From assembly GCA_905221115.1 (NCBI GenBank), contig CAJNBX010000019.1, positions 1-30,217 of the forward strand: a stretch of DNA of 30,217 nt, read 5' to 3'. The translations under genes were made by a program, and so were the position numbers. Below are positions 24,831 to 30,217 of the stretch, piece after piece. Origin of the DNA: a bacterium (GTDB taxonomy: Bacteria > Bacillota > Bacilli > Lactobacillales > Streptococcaceae). Every line of letters begins with the position of its first letter. Position 1 is the stretch's first letter. Under the pieces are notes generated by a model. The model saw nothing but the letters and a program-made list of their open reading frames with translations. It made no database searches and was not told the DNA's origin.

Positions 24831-26111
24831 CTATCCTTTCAAGCTCATATAACGCTGGTAACGGTAGCGTAGAAATAACCAACGAAAACCATTATCCAAA
24901 AGAGTTCCTGCCCAAATACCAGGCAAACCCCAACCAAGAACAATCCCCATCAGATAGGCTGTCCCAATGCGGATACACCACATTCCAATACTTGTCGCAT
25001 AAAAGGGAAGCCGAGCATTCCCCAAACCCTGCCAAACTGCCGTATAAATAACTGTCCCTGTCGCCATGGGAGTACCAAGTAGTGAAAAAAGTGTCACTAG
25101 AACACTGGCCTCAACCGCTAAAGGATCAGTCGTATAGAGATGAGTTAGTGGTATTCCTAAGGCATAGATACTGAAGGTCAAAGGCAACATGAGAAACAGA
25201 GAAAGCCAAAAGGTTTGCTTGCTCAAACTAGCGACTCTTTCCCAATTATCCTCTCCAACTGCTCGGGCCACCAACATAACCGTTGCCGTAGCAACGCCAA
25301 AGGCAGGCATGTAGTTAAACTGGGTCAAGACTTCTCCGACCGCATTTCCAGCCACTGCCTCCGTCCCAAAAGAAACGACCAAGGCAATGATCACTACATC
25401 TCCAGCCCGCATCATAAGTCGCTCTCCAGCTGCTGGTAAAGCCAAGGTCAACAGTTCCTTATCTAAACCAAAAGTTGGCTTCGCATAAGGCAGTTTTAAT
25501 TGTGACCACAAAATCACAAGACCAACCAAACGAGACAGAATAGTCCCCCAAGCAACACCCGCTATCCCCATATCAAGGATAAAAATAGCTAGACTGGAAA
25601 AGAGAATATTCAAGGCATTTGACAAGAGACTGACATAAAGAGGCAGACGCGGATTATGCGTTGCACGAATCAAGGCTCCCAGACTCGTCATCAAGCCCAA
25701 AAGAACAATCGTTCCACCTACCAAAGATAGGTAGAGTCCTCCACTTTCGGCCACATCTCTCTCCGTTCCCAAGAGTCCAATCATCTCTTGCCCAGCGAAG
25801 ATGGACAAAGCTCCTAAAAGAAAACTTACTAGTAAAGTAATTTTCAACGCCTCAGTCACATGATAGGCTAGCTTAGACTGATCCTTCTGCCCCAAACTTT
25901 TTGAAATAACACTAGAAATAGCTGCCCCAAGAGCAATGAAAATCGCCTGATAAATCGTGATAATATTACCAGCTACTGAAACACCTGAGATAGCTATCAA
26001 TCCTAAATGAGCAACCAAATAACTGTCCACCATTCCCATGAGCATCTGCAAAAAGTTTTCACCCATAGCTGGCAATGCAATATTAAGAATGTCTTTATTT
26101 TTCTTAAACAA
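24831..26111 (-). CDS. MATE-family multidrug/Na+ efflux transporter
   Basis: This inner-membrane antiporter of 426 residues has about twelve hydrophobic helices in two six-helix halves, the normal MATE length. Family signatures are LPAMGENFLQMLMGMVDSYL near the N-terminus and LPAAGERLMMRAGDVV at the start of the second half. The start is TTG at 26111 (protein MFKKNKDILN), chosen because AGGAGG lies 5 bp upstream and the next in-frame ATG would remove part of helix 1. It likely exports cationic drugs or metabolites, coupled to Na+ or H+. No own promoter fits in the 20 bp after the thrC terminator, so expression may come by read-through from thrC. Confidence 0.92.
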   Translation of the reverse strand: MFKKNKDILNIALPAMGENFLQMLMGMVDSYLVAHLGLIAISGVSVAGNIITIYQAIFIALGAAISSVISKSLGQKDQSKLAYHVTEALKITLLVSFLLGALSIFAGQEMIGLLGTERDVAESGGLYLSLVGGTIVLLGLMTSLGALIRATHNPRLPLYVSLLSNALNILFSSLAIFILDMGIAGVAWGTILSRLVGLVILWSQLKLPYAKPTFGLDKELLTLALPAAGERLMMRAGDVVIIALVVSFGTEAVAGNAVGEVLTQFNYMPAFGVATATVMLVARAVGEDNWERVASLSKQTFWLSLFLMLPLTFSIYALGIPLTHLYTTDPLAVEASVLVTLFSLLGTPMATGTVIYTAVWQGLGNARLPFYATSIGMWCIRIGTAYLMGIVLGWGLPGIWAGTLLDNGFRWLFLRYRYQRYMSLKG

Positions 26112-26131
26112 TCTCTCCTCCTGATGAAAAG

Positions 26132-26159
26132 AAACTCAGTTGGTTTCCCAACCGAGTTT
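26132..26159 (-). terminator. Terminator after thrC, just upstream of the MATE gene
   Basis: AAACTCGGTTGG and CCAACTGAGTTT on the minus strand form a 12 bp stem with one G-U pair and a GAAA loop. The T-run is broken (TTTCTTTTC), so termination may be partial, allowing some transcription into the MATE gene. Confidence 0.75.
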
Positions 26160-26171
26160 ACTCCCTCTGTC

Positions 26172-27656
26172 TTAAAGTCCTAGATAAGCCTCAACCGCTG
26201 CTTGCATATCAGCAGCTGCCACGGTTGTCTTGTGACGAACTGGAGCTGTTTCAAGCCCATCAACTGCTGGTGGCACAGCCACTCCTGAAATGTCATGTAA
26301 TTGAGCCAAGGCTTCAAAGTCTGTCAAACCTACTTTCCCTGTTACAGCCTCTACTGCAACCACTGGGAACTTGTATGGACTAGCTGTTGAAGCAATCACA
26401 GTCTTAGTCGCATCATCAGTAACCGCTTGGTATTTTCTATACACTGCTGAGGCAACCGCCGTATGTGGATCCTCAATATAAGAATCTGACTCATAAACAC
26501 GCTTGATTTCTGCCGCTGTTTCTTCCTCAGTCGCATATTCAGCCGCAAAGAGCTCCAGAATCTCAGCATCAAAATCAGTCAATTCATATTGTCCTTGTGT
26601 ATTCAAGGCATTCATGAGTTCAGCTGTCTTAACCGCATCATTACCTAAAAGATGGAAAATGAGACGTTCCAAGTTTGAAGATACCAAAATATCCATAGAT
26701 GGACTAGTTGTTACTTTAAACTCACGTTTCTTGTCGTAAACACGTGTCTTGAAGAAGTCTGTCAAGACATTGTTGTCATTTGAAGCACAGATCAATTTAC
26801 CAACTGGCAAACCAATTTGTTTAGCATAAAAGGCAGCCAAGATATTTCCAAAGTTTCCTGTTGGTACTGTGAAGTTAACCTTTTCACCAGCTACAATTTC
26901 ACCAGTCTTAACCAACTGAGCATAAGCATAAACATAATAAACAATTTGTGGTACCAAACGACCAATGTTCATAGAGTTAGCTGACGAAAATTGCAACTTG
27001 TTGGCAGCCAATTTTTCACGAAGGGCTACATCGTTAAACATATGTTTCACGTTGGTTTGCGCATCGTCAAAGTTACCGTCAATGGCAATAACATGAGTAT
27101 TGTCGCCAGTCTGAGTAGTCATTTGCAGCTCTTGTACCTTGCTGACACCGTCCTTTGGATAAAAGACGATAATCTCAGTTCCAGGCACGTCCGCAAATCC
27201 CGCCATAGCAGCTTTCCCAGTATCACCAGATGTCGCTGTCAAAATGACAATCTTGTTCTCCAAGCCATGTTTCTTAGCAGCAGTCGTCATAAAGTATGGC
27301 AAGATAGACAAGGCCATATCCTTAAAGGCAATCGTCGAACCATGGAACAGTTCCAAGTTGTATTGTCCGTCTAATTTCACCAAAGGCGCAATAGCTGGAG
27401 TATCAAACTTGCTATCGTAGGCATTGTTGATACAGTAGTCCAACTCTTCAGCTGTAAAGTCATCTAAAAATGCTGACAAAACTAACTTAGCCACTTCTTG
27501 ATAAGAAGCATCTTTCAATTTGTCAAAATCCAAATCTACCTTTGGATAAGTAACCGGTGTAAACAAACCACCGTCCGTCGCCAAACCTTGCAAAATTGCT
27601 TGACTGGCAGTTACTGTATTGTTGGCATCACGCGTTGATTGATAAACTAATGTCAT
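26172..27656 (-). CDS. thrC: Threonine synthase
   Basis: This PLP enzyme makes L-threonine and phosphate from O-phosphohomoserine, the last step of threonine synthesis. It is 494 residues, the length of the yeast-like/class II threonine synthases. The Schiff-base lysine is K112 in HGSTIAFKDMA. The phosphate-binding loop TATSGDTGKAA and the start signature ATDGGLF are visible. ATG 27656 has an AAAGGA ribosome site. An extended -10 promoter (TGATATAAT) precedes it. No T-box or leader peptide was found in the short leader. Confidence 0.96.
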   Translation of the reverse strand: MTLVYQSTRDANNTVTASQAILQGLATDGGLFTPVTYPKVDLDFDKLKDASYQEVAKLVLSAFLDDFTAEELDYCINNAYDSKFDTPAIAPLVKLDGQYNLELFHGSTIAFKDMALSILPYFMTTAAKKHGLENKIVILTATSGDTGKAAMAGFADVPGTEIIVFYPKDGVSKVQELQMTTQTGDNTHVIAIDGNFDDAQTNVKHMFNDVALREKLAANKLQFSSANSMNIGRLVPQIVYYVYAYAQLVKTGEIVAGEKVNFTVPTGNFGNILAAFYAKQIGLPVGKLICASNDNNVLTDFFKTRVYDKKREFKVTTSPSMDILVSSNLERLIFHLLGNDAVKTAELMNALNTQGQYELTDFDAEILELFAAEYATEEETAAEIKRVYESDSYIEDPHTAVASAVYRKYQAVTDDATKTVIASTASPYKFPVVAVEAVTGKVGLTDFEALAQLHDISGVAVPPAVDGLETAPVRHKTTVAAADMQAAVEAYLGL

Positions 27657-27687
27657 TACTCTCTATCCTTTATCTATAGTCTCTTCC

Positions 27688-27696
27688 ATTATATCA
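27688..27696 (-). promoter_or_regulatory. Extended -10 promoter of thrC
   Basis: The minus strand reads TGATATAAT, a perfect TATAAT with an upstream TG, 31 bp before the start codon. The -35 is poor. It lies in the 75 bp gap after the neighbouring ligase gene, together with a weak GAGAA/TTCTC hairpin. Confidence 0.7.
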
Positions 27697-27731
27697 TGAT
27701 TTTTCAGAAAATTCTCGCTTTATAAGAGAAA

Positions 27732-29009
27732 TTATAGCCCCAATTCTTTCTTCAAAGTCTCTAAATAAATCATTTCTTGCTTATTTCTCATCTTCAGACC
27801 TTCATCAGCAAGCAAGAGTAAGTCCTTTGAAAACTCTATAATCGCAGTTTCTTCCTGATCTGTAAGCTTTTTCTTAGAAAATTGCCGCCTTAAAGACTTA
27901 TAATTTCTTCCAAATGTTTTAAAGAAAAGTGCTGTTTCTAAGTAAGCTTCTAACTTATCTAAATTAAATAACAATCCCAAGTGAAAGGCAGCAGAAGCAA
28001 AAGTCCTATCAAGTGGCTGTGTACACACACTACGAAACTCAACTGTTCCTCGAGTCGTTAAGTCTTGGTATTGGTAACTACGATGAGTTCCAAAATCCTT
28101 CTCTTGGGGGTAAATAATAACCTCATCCCCATTCAGAGCAAATGCCTGGATTTCAGGCGTAGCAAAATAGTCCCTTGACTGAATCGGATAAAAATAATAG
28201 GTTTGCCCCTCACGTTCCGCAGTAAAAATCGCAGAATGATTTAGATAGTCAAAAAAATCATCTTCATCATCAAAGAGTCTGGCATTAACCCCAACATTCT
28301 CTGAATAAATACCATGCATAGAGTCTTCCCAGAAAATATCCCTAGAAATTTTCGTATCCCAATCCGCACCCAAAAACTCAGAGTTTGCAAATAAATAAGC
28401 CTTAACTGCTTCAATTTGGGTAAAAGCATTGATAACACGCAAATAGTTGGATTTTGAAATATCTAGCTGAACCTGACTTCCACAGATAAAAGCCCCATAT
28501 TCAGGGAAATGATGTAAATCTGATTTAGCAACATTTCTACTCAAATTCAAATAATCCATCAACATCTGATAGCGTGGGTAAGCCACTGGGCAATTCTCAT
28601 TTTTATCCCAGTTAGGATGAATTCCACAGCCAACAATAGCATGATTAGATTCGCCTAATTTTCTCTGAATTACATTCATATAATTATTGAAACGATTTTC
28701 GACCTCTTGAATCGTTTCAGCCTTACCAAATGCAAACTCAATCGTTGTATAAGAAACTTCAAATAAAATAGCATCCTGACTTATCGGATCCACTAACTGA
28801 ATAGGATTTCCAAAATCATCTACCTTTTCTACAGTGAAATCCAAAGCAGAAAGTAAATAATGAAATAAATCTTTTATAACTTCAACATCTGTAGCAAGTC
28901 CTTCTAAATTTGCAACAGGATATTCCAGCTCAATCCCGACAAACAATTCAGGATTTTCTTTAATATTTTTCAAATACCGATGTTTTAATAAATCGATAGA
29001 CCGAGACAT
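27732..29009 (-). CDS. Glutamate-cysteine ligase family protein (ATP-dependent carboxylate-amine ligase)
   Basis: This 425-residue protein has the glutamate-cysteine ligase N-terminal signature FVGIELEYP (about residues 23-31) and a second acidic block ILFEVSYTTIEFAF. Further blocks are GCGIHPNW, FICGSQVQLD and TRGTVEFRS near the C-terminus. This layout suits the gamma-glutamylcysteine synthetase (GCS2-like) fold, which joins an amino acid to a carboxylate with ATP. It is shorter than bifunctional GshF (about 750 residues) and has no ATP-grasp half. It could make gamma-glutamylcysteine or a different gamma-glutamyl compound. It is a single gene with its own extended -10 promoter. Confidence 0.75.
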   Translation of the reverse strand: MSRSIDLLKHRYLKNIKENPELFVGIELEYPVANLEGLATDVEVIKDLFHYLLSALDFTVEKVDDFGNPIQLVDPISQDAILFEVSYTTIEFAFGKAETIQEVENRFNNYMNVIQRKLGESNHAIVGCGIHPNWDKNENCPVAYPRYQMLMDYLNLSRNVAKSDLHHFPEYGAFICGSQVQLDISKSNYLRVINAFTQIEAVKAYLFANSEFLGADWDTKISRDIFWEDSMHGIYSENVGVNARLFDDEDDFFDYLNHSAIFTAEREGQTYYFYPIQSRDYFATPEIQAFALNGDEVIIYPQEKDFGTHRSYQYQDLTTRGTVEFRSVCTQPLDRTFASAAFHLGLLFNLDKLEAYLETALFFKTFGRNYKSLRRQFSKKKLTDQEETAIIEFSKDLLLLADEGLKMRNKQEMIYLETLKKELGL

Positions 29010-29054
29010 ACTATCCTACTCTTTCTTAATCTAAATAAAATTTGAATAACTATT

Positions 29055-29063
29055 ATTATACCA
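29055..29063 (-). promoter_or_regulatory. Extended -10 promoter of the ligase family gene
   Basis: The minus strand reads TGGTATAAT, a perfect TATAAT with TGn, 45 bp before the start codon at 29009. It is just downstream of the tRNA operon terminator. The -35 is poor. Confidence 0.7.
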
Positions 29064-29073
29064 AAAATAATAC

Positions 29074-29102
29074 AAAAAAGGAACGAAGATTAACTACGTT
29101 CC
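29074..29102 (-). terminator. Terminator of the rRNA-tRNA operon
   Basis: GGAACGTAG and CTTCGTTCC on the minus strand pair with one mismatch around TTAAT, followed by six T. It lies 14 bp after the last tRNA. Confidence 0.88.
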
Positions 29103-29115
29103 TAGCTCTATACTA

Positions 29116-29199
29116 TACCGGCGGCCGGGGTCGAACCGGCACGTCCTTGCGGACACTGGATTTTGAGTCCAGCGCGTCTGCCAATTCCGCCACGCCGGC
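29116..29199 (-). tRNA. tRNA-Leu (CAA)
   Basis: This 84-nt class II tRNA has a long variable arm (GTCCGCAAGGAC). The anticodon loop is CTCAAAA, reading UUG. The discriminator is A73 and the acceptor has a G1-U72 pair. CCA is not encoded. It is the last gene of the cluster. Confidence 0.96.
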
Positions 29200-29208
29200 A
29201 AATAGTAA

Positions 29209-29280
29209 CTGGGGTAGCTGGATTCGAACCAACGCATGAGGGAGTCAAAGTCCCTTGCCTTACCGCTTGGCTATACCCCA
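29209..29280 (-). tRNA. tRNA-Gln (TTG)
   Basis: This 72-nt cloverleaf has the anticodon TTG within ACTTTGACT, acceptor TGGGGTA/TACCCCA and discriminator G73. The T-loop GGTTCGAATCC is present. CCA is not encoded. Confidence 0.96.
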
Positions 29281-29293
29281 ATAATATAAAATA

Positions 29294-29367
29294 GGCGAGT
29301 GATGGGGATCGAACCCACGCATGCCAGAGCCACAATCTGGTGTGTTAACCACTTCACCACACCCGCC
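29294..29367 (-). tRNA. tRNA-His (GTG)
   Basis: The anticodon is GTG in ATTGTGGCT. The acceptor has eight pairs because the extra G(-1) pairs with C73, the identity feature of tRNA-His. With G34 it is a substrate of Tgt, encoded in this window. CCA is not encoded. Confidence 0.96.
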
Positions 29368-29380
29368 ATAATTCTATTAA

Positions 29381-29451
29381 CACGGGCAGTAGGAATTGAA
29401 CCCACACTGAAGGTTTTGGAGACCTTAGTTCTACCTTTAAACTATGCCCGT
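29381..29451 (-). tRNA. tRNA-Trp (CCA)
   Basis: This 71-nt cloverleaf has the anticodon loop CTCCAAA, acceptor ACGGGCA/TGCCCGT and discriminator G73. The terminal CCA is not encoded. Confidence 0.96.
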
Positions 29452-29455
29452 AAAA

Positions 29456-29536
29456 TGGAAGGGGAGGGATTCGAACCCCCGAACCCGAAGGAGCGGATTT
29501 ACAGTCCGCCGCGTTTAGCCTCTTCGCTACCCTTCC
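29456..29536 (-). tRNA. tRNA-Tyr (GTA)
   Basis: This 81-nt class II tRNA has a variable arm, anticodon GTA in ACTGTAAAT, acceptor GGAAGGG/CCCTTCC and A73. G34 makes it a Tgt substrate. CCA is not encoded. Confidence 0.96.
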
Positions 29537-29548
29537 AAAATATATAAA

Positions 29549-29621
29549 TGGCGCGAGACGGAATCGAACCGCCGACACATGGAGCTTCAATCCATTGCTC
29601 TACCAACTGAGCTACCGAGCC
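29549..29621 (-). tRNA. tRNA-Phe (GAA)
   Basis: This 73-nt cloverleaf has the anticodon GAA in ATTGAAGCT and A73. The acceptor arms GGCTCGG and TCGCGCC leave position 4 (U) opposite position 69 (C), a mismatch. CCA is not encoded. Confidence 0.95.
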
Positions 29622-29624
29622 TTA

Positions 29625-29698
<74 letters not shown>

Positions 29699-29708
29699 TT
29701 AATAAAAA

Positions 29709-29798
29709 AGGAGGATGTGGGATTCGAACCCACGCACGCTTTTACACGCCTGACGGTTTTCAAGACCGTTCCCTTCAGCCGGACTTGGGTAATCCTCC
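29709..29798 (-). tRNA. tRNA-Ser (TGA)
   Basis: This 90-nt class II tRNA has a long variable arm, anticodon TGA in CTTGAAAA and acceptor GGAGGAT/ATCCTCC. The base at position 73 is T, where G is usual for bacterial tRNA-Ser. CCA is not encoded; a T-run follows. Confidence 0.95.
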
Positions 29799-29880
29799 AA
29801 AATAGTTTATACGGGAATAAGCCCGTGTCCTCTTAGTGAAAAGATAATATTTCAATTCTCTAGTAATGGACTAAACACTA
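29799..29880 (-). other. 82-bp spacer inside the tRNA cluster
   Basis: This is the only long spacer in the cluster; the others are 3-34 bp. It contains a small hairpin ACGGG/CCCGT (29812-29827) and AT-rich sequence. It may be a processing site. I see no convincing promoter or gene. Confidence 0.5.
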
Positions 29881-29954
<74 letters not shown>

Positions 29955-29988
29955 AAGTTAAAAACTTGGTACAAAGAACAAAGTTCAA

Positions 29989-30059
29989 AGCGGGTGACGA
30001 GAATCGAACTCGCGACAACAGCTTGGAAGGCTGTAGTTTTACCACTAAACTACACCCGC
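29989..30059 (-). tRNA. tRNA-Gly (TCC)
   Basis: This 71-nt cloverleaf has the anticodon TCC in CTTCCAAG, acceptor GCGGGTG/CACCCGC and the usual bacterial U73. CCA is not encoded. Confidence 0.96.
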
Positions 30060-30064
30060 TAAAA

Positions 30065-30137
30065 TGGGAGTTAACGGGATCGAACCGCTGACCCTCTGCT
30101 TGTAAGGCAGATGCTCTCCCAGCTGAGCTAAACTCCC
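30065..30137 (-). tRNA. tRNA-Val (TAC)
   Basis: This 73-nt cloverleaf has the anticodon TAC in CTTACAAG, acceptor GGGAGTT/AACTCCC and A73. It is the first tRNA after 5S, separated by 4 bp. CCA is not encoded. Confidence 0.96.
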
Positions 30138-30141
30138 TAGA

Positions 30142-30217
30142 GCTAAGCGACTTCCATATCTCACAGGGGGCAACCCCCAACTACTTCCGGCGTTCTAGGG
30201 CTTAACTTCTGTGTTCG
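30142..30217 (-). rRNA. rrf: 5S ribosomal RNA, 3' part
   Basis: The minus strand begins CGAACACAGAAGTTAAGCCC at the window edge and ends GTCGCTTAGC, as in streptococcal 5S. About 76 of the ~116 nt are present; the 5' end and the 23S and 16S genes should lie to the right. Confidence 0.95.

Noticed and set aside
27657..27731. T-box or threonine attenuator before thrC
   Set aside because: The leader is only about 25-30 nt and has no T-box sequence, Thr-codon leader peptide or antiterminator.
29799..29880. Internal promoter in the tRNA spacer
   Set aside because: A few TTGAAA- and TATTAT-like words occur but not at 16-18 bp spacing.

Overview
The window comes from a low-GC Gram-positive bacterium of the Streptococcus mitis group (S. 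mitis / S. oralis / S. pneumoniae relatives). The evidence is a complete seven-gene comG (cgl) competence pilus operon behind a ComX-type cin-box, a pneumococcal-type BOX element (boxA-boxB-boxB-boxC), a KxYKxGKxW-type serine-rich-repeat adhesin, and a 5S rRNA followed by an 11-gene tRNA cluster. From memory, the order comG, DUF1033, ADH, nagA, tgt, DUF975, pcp, MarR, LysM protein, HAD, MATE, thrC, tRNAs matches the pneumococcal chromosome. I could not run a search to confirm this.

Region 1-8924 (minus strand) is one huge, continuously open gene whose 3' end lies beyond the left edge. It encodes a serine-rich repeat (Srr) glycoprotein adhesin with an accessory-Sec signal peptide, a short first Ser-rich stretch (SRR1), a very long non-repeat region containing two tandem copies of a ~1.88 kb module, and the start of a second Ser-rich region (SRR2). 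SRR2 shows 64 visible copies of one decapeptide, all identical in protein but varied in DNA. The LPXTG anchor and any SecA2/SecY2/Asp/Gtf genes would lie to the left. A 470 bp non-coding gap (8925-9395) holds its promoter, a (TA)n tract and the terminator of the preceding operon.

Region 9396-13751 (minus) is the late-competence operon comGA-comGB-comGC-comGD-comGE-comGF-comGG, with overlapping or nearly abutting genes. A small SAM-dependent methyltransferase follows comGG by 32 bp with no terminator between them.

Region 13800-20900 holds mostly single-gene units, each with its own terminator: a DUF1033 protein, a zinc alcohol dehydrogenase, nagA (with a probable NagR operator), an OatA-like peptidoglycan O-acetyltransferase, tgt, and divergently from tgt a DUF975 membrane protein. 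The tgt and DUF975 promoters are interleaved in about 40 bp.

Region 20901-29009 (all minus) holds pcp, a BOX element, a MarR regulator with a DUF1304 membrane protein, a LysM surface protein, a thrC-MATE-HAD set, and a glutamate-cysteine ligase family protein.

Region 29055-30217 holds the end of an rRNA operon: 5S, then tRNAs Val, Gly, Ile, Ser, fMet, Phe, Tyr, Trp, His, Gln, Leu and a terminator. None of the eleven tRNA genes encodes its CCA end.

Most of the window is ordinary core chromosome. The unusual part is the Srr adhesin: its synonymously diversified repeat array, its duplicated modules, and its position directly behind the competence operon.
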